A stretch of 64,000 nucleotides of DNA from Fervidobacterium thailandense (lineage in GTDB: Bacteria; Thermotogota; Thermotogae; Thermotogales; Fervidobacteriaceae): the NCBI RefSeq assembly GCF_001719065.1, contig NZ_LWAF01000006.1:34864-98863 (forward strand). Direction: 5' to 3'. Position numbers and translations under genes: made by a program. Shown here in pieces: positions 1 through 9,574 of this stretch (position 1 is its first letter; every line of letters begins with the position of its first letter). The notes beneath the pieces are model-generated. The model was not told the origin of the DNA, made no database searches, and saw nothing but the letters and a program-made list of their open reading frames with translations.

Positions 1-402
1 GTAAGAGATGATCCTTAGAAAAGATTAGCTACCTCAAACAAGATTCTATTAGTAACTCTTCTTCGGAGGCGTAGCTCGTGAATGGACAAATTCGATGCGT
101 TGCTATCTCTTTCAATATCCCAAACAATACCCTTGAATCTATCACAAATAGCATTTGTTAACCTTTCTCTCCAATCAAACACGATTAGAGAACTATTCGG
201 GAAAATAAAAGCTAATCAAATAACTCTCGATGATAAACTTGCATCAATACAAACAATAAGCTACAAGCTACCGAATGAAGAAGATAGACAAAGAAAAAGT
301 ATCCGCACTAATCAAAAAACTTATTTGGAGTATCGTGGCTATATATAGCACAAAGTTAAAAAATAACAAAAAGTTACATCAGGCAATAGGTATTTGAAGG
401 AA
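1..402 (+). pseudogene. Relic of IS4-type transposase, 5' part
   Basis: This stretch matches the start side of the intact IS at 42126-43003, read in the plus direction. It begins inside the terminal inverted repeat (GTAAG at the window edge) and keeps the leader before the transposase start, CTTCTTCGGAGG then a GTGAATG start near 78-84. An open stretch at 82-348 still encodes pieces such as IRELFGKIKANQ and KLASIQTISYKLP, which match IRELYRKIKAKQ and KLPSIQTISYRM of the intact transposase. Frameshifts and stops break it, and similarity ends at about 402 where an inverted fragment begins. It cannot make a working transposase. The assignment rests on alignment by eye. Confidence 0.8.
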
Positions 403-600
403 AACCCCTATCCAAAGTAACAAACTAATTATGAAGGGGTTCAAGAGTCCTTAGCTCTTGCTTTATACAAATAACACTAGCTTCCTCCCTGTTAGTGTCC
501 ATTCTATTCATACTTCCACGTCCGGCCGCTTTTTCGCTCAAAGTTTATCTTCATCTACAATCGCTGAATAAATATCTTTGTTTCCCACCTGTGTGGATAA
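403..600 (-). pseudogene. Relic of the same IS, 3' end, inverted
   Basis: The plus strand from 403 (CCCCTATCCAAAGTAA) resembles the left terminal repeat of the intact IS (ACACCCTGTCCAAAGTAA). About 180 bases after it match the 3' end of that element's transposase on the minus strand, including the segment for RMLVYLVN. Similarity fades near 600. It lies head-to-head with the 5' relic ending at 402, so at least two insertion or rearrangement events took place. The remaining bases to about 800 hold no gene that I can recognise. Confidence 0.7.
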
Positions 601-807
601 ATAAAACATTTCTGCAGCTATGTTATTTATTTTTTTACTAATCTCTGATCTTGCTGTTTCATAGTACGTCAAGCGATATGCTATAACTAAGACAAATTTT
701 TTGACTCCAAGCGCCTTCTAAAAGTGTACAACAATATGCGAACATTTTTAGCACATCTAAAGAAATTGTGCGAGTTATCGAAAAAGTTTCTTGGTAGTAC
801 TGTAGTG

Positions 808-828
808 GTAGATATTACAAATATCTAC
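808..828. promoter_or_regulatory. Perfect 9-bp inverted repeat upstream of the PIG-L gene
   Basis: GTAGATATT and AATATCTAC flank a 3-base spacer, 69 bases before the deacetylase start. There is no U-run after it on the plus strand, so it looks more like an operator or an mRNA hairpin than a terminator. I see no clear promoter beside it. Confidence 0.35.
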
Positions 829-896
829 ATGGTTTGCTTTACTTCTTAATTTTTAAAAACGTACAAAAAGATTCCCGTGCAAAGGGGTGAAGCTCC

Positions 897-1547
897 ATGA
901 AAAAGCGAGTTCTCTTCATCGGTGCGCATCCGGACGACATTGAAATCTGGGCCGGAGGAACGATATTTAAGATGAAGGAATCTGGGCAATTTGAGATCGT
1001 CCATATTGTCCTGACCGATGGTGCAGCCAGTTTGACGGGTACACGAGAGGAGCGAAAGAGAGAGCAAGATTTTGCTTTGGAGATTCTTAAACCAGATTTC
1101 CACGAGTACCTCGGCTTTCCCGATACCTCTCTGGCATTCAAGAATGACCTTCCGATAATTTTAGCTAACATCGTCAGAAAATACCGCCCGCATTTAATAT
1201 TCACCCACAATCCCTTGGACAAGCACCCTGACCACTCGGCTATCGGCTCAGCTATCCAAAAAGCGTTGTTTCTTGCTTCCACTAAGTCCGAAACTCTTGA
1301 AGGTGAACCTCATCTCTGCAACAATCTTATATTCTTCGTCTCAGATCCACTGCAAATTCCCAAGCATTTATACTTTGTCGACATTTCAGAATACGTTGCT
1401 AAAAAGGAAGAACTGATTAAGGTATTCAAAACCCAACTTGCCGTATTACTACCCATGCTTCAAGTGAACTACCTGTACGGAGAACTCCTTGGTCTAAGAG
1501 CTGCGGAAGCGTTTGAAATTGTCAAATTAGTGGACGGAGTATTTTAG
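897..1547 (+). CDS. PIG-L (LmbE-like) family deacetylase
   Basis: The 216-residue protein has the family's N-terminal zinc motif AHPDDIE at residues 10-16 and the later H-x2-H pair in NPLDKHPDHS near residue 105, which complete the usual zinc site. This family removes N-acetyl groups from GlcNAc-containing conjugates, for example in GPI, mycothiol or bacillithiol precursors, and from chito-oligosaccharides. The true substrate cannot be told from sequence. The start is fixed by AAAGGGGTGA six bases before the ATG. Length is normal for the family. It stands alone between IS relics, so it may be an accessory gene, and it has no neighbouring thiol-synthesis partner. Confidence 0.85.
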   Translation: MKKRVLFIGAHPDDIEIWAGGTIFKMKESGQFEIVHIVLTDGAASLTGTREERKREQDFALEILKPDFHEYLGFPDTSLAFKNDLPIILANIVRKYRPHLIFTHNPLDKHPDHSAIGSAIQKALFLASTKSETLEGEPHLCNNLIFFVSDPLQIPKHLYFVDISEYVAKKEELIKVFKTQLAVLLPMLQVNYLYGELLGLRAAEAFEIVKLVDGVF

Positions 1548-1704
1548 TTTGGGCGTACCCAACCTTCTGCAAAATTATCCGGGCAGCAAACACACCGATG
1601 TACGTTGTGATAGCGACCATTATTATTCATAGTATGGAAGGGTACTATAAACTCAGGCTTGTAAACAAAGAAAAATCAAGCAAAAGTCCGTGCTTGATAG
1701 GTGA

Positions 1705-2200
1705 AAACTCAACACGTCCAAGCGACTAGATGGACTATATCAATACAAACAAAACTGCGTCAACGATTTTGTACACACAGTTTCAAGGAAGAGAGTAGAG
1801 TATTGCGTTGAAAATGGCATTGGAGTGATAATCGTTGGCAAGCTCAATCACGGTATGAGCGGTACAAGTATCGGGAGGCAAAACAGCCAAAAGCTTCACC
1901 AGATGTCGTACGAAAAGTTCTTGCGGAAATTGAAGTACAAAGCAGAAACCCACTGTATTCAAGTCATCAAAGTTTATGAAGTATACACATCCAAACGTGT
2001 TCATACTGTGAACTGATAGACAAAATAAACACAAAACACCGAGGTCTGTATGTTTGCTAAAGCTTTTGCTAAAGCTGTGGTATTTCTAAACGCAGATGGG
2101 AACGGTACCTTAAACTTTTTGAACAGAGTATCTCCAAGCTCCTGTGGTTGGGTAGGAGTAATGACATTGGTCAGGCCGGTGCGATCAAGGTTAGTAAGGC
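1705..2200 (+). pseudogene. tnpB: Broken IS200/IS605-type tnpB (RNA-guided nuclease relic)
   Basis: An open but startless frame at 1705-2016 encodes a TnpB-like core: VEYCVENGIGVIIVGKLNHG, then SYEKFLRKLKYKAE and an E-x-YTSK segment. These match the helical and RuvC-II region of TnpB, where the E before YTSK is the catalytic glutamate. After a stop, further TnpB pieces follow: KHRGLYV near 2034-2051, and NADGNGTLNFLNRV (about 2092-2133), matching the C-terminal NADxNGAxN motif with the RuvC-III Asp. The zinc-finger region between them is missing. Stops, a deletion and the lost N-terminus make it non-functional. No tnpA is present. The right end of the element and any guide RNA could not be placed. 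Confidence 0.8.
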
Positions 2201-2245
2201 TAACGACAGCACGAAAAGTCTTCGCACTCCAATACGGAGAGGAGG

Positions 2246-3856
2246 TCAAAATTTTTCGTAAATCCAATCACATATTAAACCTGTCTCACTTGACACGTTT
2301 ATCCCGATTAAGTATACTTCCTTTCCTTTGTAAGGTTCGTAGTATCCTCTTTCCTTTATCTGTTGAAGCGCTTCTTTGGCCGATTTATCAACCTTTAGCT
2401 CAATTATGTACACCAAACCATTCAGCTTTACAACAACATCTGCTCTTCCACCAGCACTCTCTTCTTCACTTACCACACTTACTCCCGTCGATTCGAATAA
2501 ACTCACCATGATGCTTTGATAAAACGCCTCAAGGTGCGTTAGTTTGTCTTCTTTCCCACTTTTTTCGATTTGCTTTCTTGCCCTCGAACTTACTTTCGCA
2601 TATATGGTATTCAGCACTCCTATCATCTTTTCTATGTCTTTGTACTTTATCGCTTTGAACAATTCGTTCGAACTTCTCATTACTTCTGTTAGCTCTATGT
2701 TGTTCTGAATCGATAAAATGAACTTTTCCAGTCCTTTCCTTACATCCGTATTCGGTATGTACAATTCGTATATGGGTTCTGGATCAGTTCTATCTGTGAT
2801 TAATTTGAGCGATAAATACCCTGCTTGTGCGAGGAACATACTCGGTGGATTATCTTCTATCTCAAACGCTGAGAAATCACTTTGCGAGAATTTGTCTTCT
2901 AACAATTCCTGTTTAGAAATACCATGTTTTTTAAGATATTCGTACACAAAACTTGGTGCTCCTGATTCACTCCAATATGGTGCAAAACGCATCTTACTAA
3001 AGAATAAAAGTACTGCAAATGGGTTATACACTCTTCTGTCCTTTCCTTCCTCATCGTACCATATCCCATCGAACGAATATCCATCGTAATACTCCCTGAA
3101 CATTTCAAGAAAATCTTCTTTGTTCAAACCTGTCAATTGTAAATACTTTTGAATATACTCATCGAAGTACTGAATTACTTCCTCGTGAGTATATCCAAGC
3201 ATCTGAGCATACTTTTCATCGAAGGAGATATCTTCGAGATTATTTAACGCACTAAATACTCCCATCTTTGTAAATTTGGTTAAGCCTGTGATGAGCAAAA
3301 ATCTAATTATTCCGGTATAATCTTTCAGCACACTGTAAAATCCCCGAAGTATCTCTCTCATCTCTTTCGCTTTTTCTGGATTGGTTATGTTATCCAATAC
3401 TGGTTTTTCGTATTCATCTATCAGTACAACTATCGACTTTTTCGTTTTACCATACAAACTCATCAAGAGATTTTCAAATCTTGATACTATATTGTTCCCC
3501 GATAAATCCAAATCGTATTGAATCGCATTAAATTTCAAAACGTTGTTCATCTTTTCTTCTAAATCGCTTTGAGTTTTAAATAAGCCAGAAGCAAGACTGA
3601 TATATACAACAGGATACTCTTGCCAATCCCATTTGTCGTATATCCACGTGTCTTTGAATAACTCTTTCTCTCCAGTAAACAAACACCGCAACGTACTCAA
3701 CAACAAACTCTTCCCAAATCGCCTGGGTCTGGAAAGAAAATATATCCCTTTTTCTCTCTTTACCAACTCGTATATGTATTTCGTTTTATCAACATAAATA
3801 AAATTGCCCTTTATTAAGTCCTTGTAATCATTTACTCCTAATGGTAGATCCTTCAT
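2246..3856 (-). CDS. AAA-ATPase-like protein with C-terminal PD-(D/E)XK nuclease-like domain
   Basis: The 536-residue protein opens with the AAA-ATPase-like signature: DLPLGVNDYKDLI, then YVDKTKYI, and the P-loop-like SRPRRFGKSLLLS at about residues 43-55. A Walker-B-like IVVLIDEYEKP follows near residue 143. The C-terminus carries a PD-(D/E)XK core, with GRADVVVKL then YIIELKVDKS near residues 475-500. Families with this architecture are common in Bacteroidota, Clostridia and Thermotogota, often in many copies, and have no proven role. Links to mobile DNA are inference. I chose the ATG at 3856 because GGGGTGG sits five bases upstream. It lies next to tnpB and IS relics, which fits a transferred gene. 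Confidence 0.8.
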   Translation of the reverse strand: MKDLPLGVNDYKDLIKGNFIYVDKTKYIYELVKREKGIYFLSRPRRFGKSLLLSTLRCLFTGEKELFKDTWIYDKWDWQEYPVVYISLASGLFKTQSDLEEKMNNVLKFNAIQYDLDLSGNNIVSRFENLLMSLYGKTKKSIVVLIDEYEKPVLDNITNPEKAKEMREILRGFYSVLKDYTGIIRFLLITGLTKFTKMGVFSALNNLEDISFDEKYAQMLGYTHEEVIQYFDEYIQKYLQLTGLNKEDFLEMFREYYDGYSFDGIWYDEEGKDRRVYNPFAVLLFFSKMRFAPYWSESGAPSFVYEYLKKHGISKQELLEDKFSQSDFSAFEIEDNPPSMFLAQAGYLSLKLITDRTDPEPIYELYIPNTDVRKGLEKFILSIQNNIELTEVMRSSNELFKAIKYKDIEKMIGVLNTIYAKVSSRARKQIEKSGKEDKLTHLEAFYQSIMVSLFESTGVSVVSEEESAGGRADVVVKLNGLVYIIELKVDKSAKEALQQIKERGYYEPYKGKEVYLIGINVSSETGLICDWIYEKF

Positions 3857-4169
3857 CAATACCACCCCACAGGGCACTTATCCTTCGCGTTTCTCAAATC
3901 CGATTCGTGGTGTTGAACGTGATGTTGAAAAAATAAATACTCTTTTCTCCAAATGGATTTTTGAACTTCTTCAGTAACTTTTTTCAATTCTCCATTTATT
4001 CCGAACGCGTGGATACCTGATTCTGTACTCAATATGAAAGGTAAATTGCAATGCAAGTCGTGAACATTTCTCCCTTCGATTGAAGTTAATTGCCGCGAGT
4101 ATCAGATAGCGATTAATATTTCTTTTCCACACACCGAGAATATTATACACCAACAACAAAACAAGATTC

Positions 4170-4240
4170 CCGATGAGATTTACTAAGCACACTAACATCC
4201 TTCCTGTATAACTAAGTCTATCACATTCTTCCATGTTCCT
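4170..4240 (-). pseudogene. Short third relic of the IS4-type transposase
   Basis: On the minus strand, GGAAGGATGTTAGTGTGC and the bases after it match the 3' end of the intact transposase (GGGAGGATGTTAGTGTAC), encoding GRMLVCLVNL against GRMLVYLVNR. The match is only about 70 bases. The rest of 3857-4394 holds no gene I can support: small minus-strand frames exist, but none has a convincing start or family signature. Confidence 0.55.
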
Positions 4241-4394
4241 TGAGATGATAGTTTTGTCAGTTCATGACACAGAATTTGAAGGCTGAACTCCGTTCCCGGA
4301 AGGAATTTCGTAGTCCGATAAAAGGGAGATTGTGTTTTCTTTCTCTACCTGGTAAGTATGTCCATACCTATTCGTGGAGAAATTTTTTACCCTA

Positions 4395-4423
4395 TTGACA
4401 TTCTTAAGGTTGGATGATATACT
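4395..4423 (+). promoter_or_regulatory. Promoter of the cold-shock gene
   Basis: TTGACA at 4395-4400 and TATACT at 4418-4423 are 17 bases apart, close to the ideal sigma-70 pattern. Transcription would start near 4430, which gives a 5' leader of about 55 bases before the cold-shock ATG. Confidence 0.8.
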
Positions 4424-4485
4424 CAATCATCCGCTGCTTGAGGAAAGAGCAACGGAGAGAAAAAAGATCTTAGGAGGAAGCGTGT

Positions 4486-4686
4486 ATGAAAGGTACAGTT
4501 AAGTGGTTCGATTCAAAGAAAGGCTACGGTTTTATCACGAAGGAAGACGGAGAAGACATCTTCGTTCACTTCAGCGCCATTCAAATGGATGGTTTTAGGA
4601 CTCTCAAAGAAGGCGACCGTGTAGAGTTCGAGGTTCAAAAGGGACAAAAAGGTCCTCAGGCAGCGAACGTCAGGTTGGTTAAGTAA
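4486..4686 (+). CDS. Cold-shock domain protein (CspA family)
   Basis: The 66-residue protein is a single cold-shock domain with both RNA-binding motifs: KGYGFIT (RNP1) near residues 13-19 and DIFVHFSAI (RNP2) near 25-33. Such proteins bind single-stranded RNA or DNA and melt mRNA structure in the cytoplasm. Length is exactly typical. TAGGAGG lies eight bases before the ATG. The gene is monocistronic, with a near-consensus promoter at 4395 and a strong terminator at 4704. That arrangement fits a highly expressed RNA chaperone. In a thermophile it may serve general RNA folding as much as cold response. Confidence 0.95.
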   Translation: MKGTVKWFDSKKGYGFITKEDGEDIFVHFSAIQMDGFRTLKEGDRVEFEVQKGQKGPQAANVRLVK

Positions 4687-4703
4687 TCTTACAGCCTTCA
4701 ATG

Positions 4704-4730
4704 GCCCCCGCAAGGGGGCTTTTATTTTTA
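4704..4730 (+). terminator. Terminator after the cold-shock gene
   Basis: GCCCCC and GGGGGC form a six-pair stem around a GCAA tetraloop, followed directly by TTTTATTTTTA. Confidence 0.9.
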
Positions 4731-4741
4731 TGAATGGTTGG

Positions 4742-4747
4742 TATAAT
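4742..4747 (+). promoter_or_regulatory. Likely -10 box for the glycosyltransferase
   Basis: A perfect TATAAT lies 44 bases before the ATG at 4791. The matching -35 would fall inside the T-run of the preceding terminator and is weak. Confidence 0.5.
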
Positions 4748-4790
4748 TAAGAGAGCCACGTATGAACTTTCGTTTCGGAGGTATAGCGAA

Positions 4791-5819
4791 ATGAAAGGTC
4801 CGAGTATATCGGTCATCATTCCCATGTACAACGTAGAACGGTTCATTGGTGCAACTCTGAAGAGTATTTTGAGGCAGAATCGAGATGATATAGAGATTAT
4901 CGTGGTGAACGATGGCTCGAAAGATGGCAGTCGCGCGGTGGCTGAAGGTATTTTGAAGAATTCTAATGTGCGTTGGACTATTATAGATCAACCAAACGGC
5001 GGTGTCAGTGTGGCCAGGAATACGGGATTACAGCATGCAAATGGCCGGTTTATAAAATTCGTTGATGGTGATGATCTACTTTTTGACGGTGCGCTGGATA
5101 TTCTTGAGCGTGAGATGGTTAGAACCGGAGCGGATGTTGTCTTTGGAAATTACGTTCTTAGGACGTTGAAGGGAAAAACAATTTTCGAGCAACCGCATAT
5201 GGGAAAGTTGAAGGAGGGTTACCAAGATAGGTTCTCGTTTATCATAGACTTTTTGAAATTTAAACCTTTTGTCCACCTTGGGTGTATGCTAATAAGAAGG
5301 GATGTTATTGAAAGTTCTTCTCTAAGATTTACGAGAGGTATAAAAATAGCCGAGGATGTTGAATTTGCCGCAAAGCTGTTTTACCACAGCAACTCGATAT
5401 ATTATGTGGATAAGTTTGTGTACGATTGGATTCGGCGTCCACAGTCGGCAACTAAAGCGCGAAGTTCTGTTATGTTTCAACACGTCGCTGTGATGAGAAG
5501 GTTGATCAATTACTTCCGAAGCTTAGGGGAATTTGAGCTTGCGAGTGTTATCGAGGAAGAAATTTTGCCGATTGCCTTTGCCCAAGTTGTTGGTATTCTT
5601 GCATATAACCGGCTTGACTACCAAACGTGGGTACGCTTGGTGGAACATCCTGTAATCAAAGGTTACTTATCCAAACTTTCGGTCAAGTATCTTGACCTTA
5701 GTAAGAGTCATTTCCACCGTCAGATGATCGTTGCACGCGAGGTTCTCAGGTTATCCCCCACACTCCTTTATCTTCTTCTTCGCGGTGTCAGAAAATACCA
5801 CGAAATCTTCGGTGGTTGA
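4791..5819 (+). CDS. Family 2 (GT-A fold) glycosyltransferase
   Basis: The 342-residue protein starts with the family 2 nucleotide-sugar fold: SVIIPMYNVERFI, then IIVVNDGSKDGS near residue 40 and KFVDGDDLL near residue 90, whose D-x-D binds the metal and UDP. The C-terminal 130 residues are less typical and may recognise the acceptor. Family 2 enzymes of this kind decorate surface polysaccharides or lipids, but the sugar cannot be predicted. The ATG at 4791 is chosen because GGAGGT lies nine bases upstream; earlier starts lack one. No TM segment is evident. It is not in a polysaccharide cluster, which leaves its pathway open. Confidence 0.88.
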   Translation: MKGPSISVIIPMYNVERFIGATLKSILRQNRDDIEIIVVNDGSKDGSRAVAEGILKNSNVRWTIIDQPNGGVSVARNTGLQHANGRFIKFVDGDDLLFDGALDILEREMVRTGADVVFGNYVLRTLKGKTIFEQPHMGKLKEGYQDRFSFIIDFLKFKPFVHLGCMLIRRDVIESSSLRFTRGIKIAEDVEFAAKLFYHSNSIYYVDKFVYDWIRRPQSATKARSSVMFQHVAVMRRLINYFRSLGEFELASVIEEEILPIAFAQVVGILAYNRLDYQTWVRLVEHPVIKGYLSKLSVKYLDLSKSHFHRQMIVAREVLRLSPTLLYLLLRGVRKYHEIFGG

Positions 5820-5834
5820 TTATGTACCCTCCCC

Positions 5835-5863
5835 TTGAAAAATGTGGATGTGGATGGTATAAT
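5835..5863 (+). promoter_or_regulatory. Promoter of tRNA-Gly
   Basis: TTGAAA at 5835-5840 and TATAAT at 5858-5863 are 17 bases apart. The start would fall near 5870, about 25 bases before the mature tRNA. Confidence 0.8.
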
Positions 5864-5894
5864 AATCGTGAACTCAAATAACTATTCCCTTCGA

Positions 5895-5970
5895 GCGGGC
5901 GTAGCTCAGTTGGTAGAGCATCAGCTTCCCAAGCTGAGGGCCGCGGGTTCGAATCCCGTCGCCCGCTCCA
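5895..5970 (+). tRNA. tRNA-Gly (anticodon CCC)
   Basis: The 76-base gene folds as a full cloverleaf. The GCGGGCG/CGCCCGC acceptor stem has seven pairs, TCAGC/GCTGA forms the anticodon stem, and the loop TTCCCAA gives anticodon CCC, reading GGG. The T arm contains GGTTCGAATCC. CCA is encoded at 5968-5970. It has its own promoter and terminator. Confidence 0.97.
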
Positions 5971-6001
5971 GATACGGCAAAGTAGAATAGGACTCAAAGA
6001 T

Positions 6002-6034
6002 ACGTTACACGCAAGTTCGTGTAACGTTTTTTTA
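6002..6034 (+). terminator. Terminator after tRNA-Gly
   Basis: ACGTTACACG and CGTGTAACGT form a perfect ten-pair stem with a six-base loop, followed by seven T residues. Confidence 0.9.
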
Positions 6035-6048
6035 TACAATAACAGTAA

Positions 6049-7578
<1,530 letters not shown>

Positions 7579-7605
7579 AGAGGTGAACTCTGTTCAAAAT
7601 AAAAA

Positions 7606-7628
7606 CCCCGGGCTTCCGGGGTTTTTAT
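7606..7628 (+). terminator. Terminator after guaB
   Basis: CCCCGG and CCGGGG pair around GCTT and are followed by TTTTTATT. A run of A residues before the stem lets it work for the converging minus-strand operon too. Confidence 0.88.
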
Positions 7629-7967
7629 TCATTCTTTTGATTCTGAGGACCAATTTGAATTCCAGCTGGATTTTTTCTTCCTATGAGACGTTATTATCAA
7701 TTTCAGTCCCAGTTCTATCAATCCCGCACCCAATAGGGCGACGACAAATTCCCAAAAACCGATCTTTAAATAACCGAGTGCGTGTGTTACTATAAGGCCA
7801 CCGAGTACGGTTAAGCCTATACCGTTTGGGAAACCTTTGGCCATAGTGACAATGCCACTTGCAATTGCAATGCTTCCGAGTGCCAACCATACAGGTGACG
7901 TAACCGAGAGAACGATCGCCAGTATGATACATATACCAGCCGTTAGTAGTATAGTACCCCAAAGCAT
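7629..7967 (-). CDS. Small multi-pass membrane protein, last gene of the DUF2089/bactofilin-like operon
   Basis: The 112-residue protein has about four hydrophobic segments (residues 3-22, 26-44, 47-65 and 70-95) and ends in a basic, Ser-rich tail with RKKKSSWNSNWSS. It resembles small LiaI/LiaF-type membrane proteins of cell-envelope stress operons, but this is a topology likeness, not a proven homology. The ATG at 7967 has GGGAGGTG six bases upstream, so the earlier frame start is not used. It follows the larger bactofilin-like gene by 29 bases and is probably in the same operon. Function unknown; a membrane anchor or sensor for the polymer-like proteins is an inference. Confidence 0.65.
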   Translation of the reverse strand: MLWGTILLTAGICIILAIVLSVTSPVWLALGSIAIASGIVTMAKGFPNGIGLTVLGGLIVTHALGYLKIGFWEFVVALLGAGLIELGLKLIITSHRKKKSSWNSNWSSESKE

Positions 7968-7996
7968 TTCAGCACCTCCCGATCTAAAAAGTATTT

Positions 7997-8995
7997 TCAT
8001 TCCTCGCTATATCGTTCTGGTTCTATACCTTTGTAAGTTTCGTAACTTGCAAGCTCCACTACGAGTTTACCATGATTTTCAACATCTTCGGCTGTCAGGA
8101 TTCTGATTTTTGCATTTCCTCTGTTGAACAAAAGTTCAGTTGTCAGAACATCACAGGTCAGCGAACCATTATTTTCAAGCTCCTCTGTTGTTACGCTTTG
8201 CAATGCGCACCTTCCATTGTTTTCGATGCGTTCGCAAACTAACGTTTCGCAACCTAGATCCCCGTTGTTTGACAATGTTTCGGCTGTGCATTTCCTTACA
8301 TCGAGCTTTCCATCATTCTTTAGTTCCTCGCCCCAAAGTTTTTGTGTTGATAAACTCCCACCCGTCTGGATTTCCAAGTATTCGCAAGAAACGCTCTGCG
8401 AGTTCAATTTTCCACTGACGGTAAGTCTTTCGCAGTGCAGTTTCTGAACGTTAACGTTTCCAACGACCTTAACGTATTTTGCGTCTTTGATTTCCTCAGC
8501 TTCAAAATTACCGCTCAATACCATCTCTTCTCTCGGGGTTGGGGGATTGTAATATCCGGAGTCCTTTATGAAATCCTTCATAAATGGTAAATCCACGGCC
8601 ACTCCGCTTTTCTTGCCGGCAACGTATCCGTTTCCCGATTCTTGGCACATAACAAGTTTTGCATCACCAAGAACCTTCCCACCACGCCAGGAGATCTTCG
8701 AAGTTGCCGCGTTCAAATTACCGTGCACCGTACCGGATAACTCGACGTAACAATTTACAACATCAAGGTCACCGAGTATTTCCCCATCTATCGTCAGCTT
8801 CGAGTTTCGCGCGGACACCGTCTCTCTGATGACCTCGCCAGGTTTAACAACGAATACCTCGTTGTACACTTCTCTAACCTTTGATTGGCTGAACTCCTCT
8901 TCGCTGGATTCAAAGAGAGCGTTTACGAGTTTTTCCGCGTCCTCTGGAGATAACTCACCGCGTTCCACCGCTTCCAGTATCTTTCTCAATTCCAT
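7997..8995 (-). CDS. Bactofilin-like beta-helix protein with N-terminal helical-hairpin domain
   Basis: Residues 1-30 form a short helical hairpin (ILEAVERGELSPEDAEKLV) like the SHOCT-like N-terminus of YvlB/LiaX proteins. From about residue 60 the protein becomes a regular beta-repeat, as in bactofilins (GEILGDLDVVNCYVELSGTV). Later it turns into units of about 20 residues with ENNG or NNGDL turns and many Cys residues. This predicts a right-handed beta-helix that could polymerise in the cytoplasm. The 332 residues are long for a bactofilin. Neighbours are a smaller relative upstream and a membrane protein downstream. A structural or sensing role at the envelope is inferred; no enzyme motif is seen. 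Confidence 0.65.
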   Translation of the reverse strand: MELRKILEAVERGELSPEDAEKLVNALFESSEEEFSQSKVREVYNEVFVVKPGEVIRETVSARNSKLTIDGEILGDLDVVNCYVELSGTVHGNLNAATSKISWRGGKVLGDAKLVMCQESGNGYVAGKKSGVAVDLPFMKDFIKDSGYYNPPTPREEMVLSGNFEAEEIKDAKYVKVVGNVNVQKLHCERLTVSGKLNSQSVSCEYLEIQTGGSLSTQKLWGEELKNDGKLDVRKCTAETLSNNGDLGCETLVCERIENNGRCALQSVTTEELENNGSLTCDVLTTELLFNRGNAKIRILTAEDVENHGKLVVELASYETYKGIEPERYSEE

Positions 8996-9052
8996 CCTAC
9001 CGCCCCCTGTCGATCAGTCAGGAATAATAAAATTCGACTTGGTTGCATCGTT

Positions 9053-9574
9053 TCATTCCTCGATCTTAATTCCGGATAATATTGGTTTGACGAACAACTT
9101 CACCGTTCCGAGGATGCCACCGATAAAGAAGTTGTTCACCTCATTTACGCGACCCTTGACCACGGGCTTCTTACCAGAGTACTCACTCCCGACTATGAGT
9201 AGATTGCCGTTGATGAGGCCTCCGTCCCACTTTGCTTTGGAACCTACAAGATCGACGTTGCCATGGATCTCACCGGAAAAATATAGCTCTGAGAATACAA
9301 GTTGCACATCCCCGTAAACCTTTCCTTTGATAATCGCGGTTCCGTTAACGATTTCCAAACCTCCAATGACTTCCTCCCCTTCTTCAACAACAACATCCTT
9401 TCCCACAACGGTTCTACCACGCTTTTTCGGTTTTCCCTTTTCCTTTTCATCACCAGTGCCCGATCGTTGAGTTTCCTTGAGAGCGAGTATCAGTTGCTCG
9501 GCTTCATCAACTGTAATCTCGTGTCGAGCAAGTGCCTCCAAAATCGACCTTATATCACTTGGCAACTCGCCCAT
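9053..9574 (-). CDS. Small bactofilin-like protein with N-terminal helical-hairpin domain
   Basis: The 173-residue protein has the same layout as its downstream neighbour. The helical hairpin ILEALARHEITVDEAEQLI is at residues 12-30, followed by a charged linker with KEKGKPKKRGR near 43-53, then polymer-forming beta-repeats such as VIGGLEIVNGTAIIKGKVYG and GEIHGNVDLVGSKAKWDGG. The C-terminus is hydrophobic. It overlaps the DUF2089 gene by 20 bases, so the two are translationally coupled, and GGGGGGGAAGAAG precedes the ATG. It is probably a paralogue of the 332-residue protein. Its role is unknown. Confidence 0.65.
   Translation of the reverse strand: MGELPSDIRSILEALARHEITVDEAEQLILALKETQRSGTGDEKEKGKPKKRGRTVVGKDVVVEEGEEVIGGLEIVNGTAIIKGKVYGDVQLVFSELYFSGEIHGNVDLVGSKAKWDGGLINGNLLIVGSEYSGKKPVVKGRVNEVNNFFIGGILGTVKLFVKPILSGIKIEE

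Noticed and set aside
839..1282. Antisense frame of 147 codons over the PIG-L gene
   Set aside because: No ribosome site or motif; the plus-strand gene has clear zinc motifs and a good start.
2050..2511. Plus-strand 153-codon frame
   Set aside because: Its first 50 codons are the tnpB C-terminal relic, and the rest is antisense to the AAA-ATPase gene.
3857..4234. Small minus-strand frames of 66-87 codons before the AAA-ATPase gene
   Set aside because: No convincing ribosome site or family; part of the DNA is an IS relic. Treated as decayed sequence.
5788..6039. Minus-strand 83-codon frame across the tRNA with GRRDSNPRPSAWEADALP
   Set aside because: This peptide is the well-known false translation of a tRNA gene's antisense strand.
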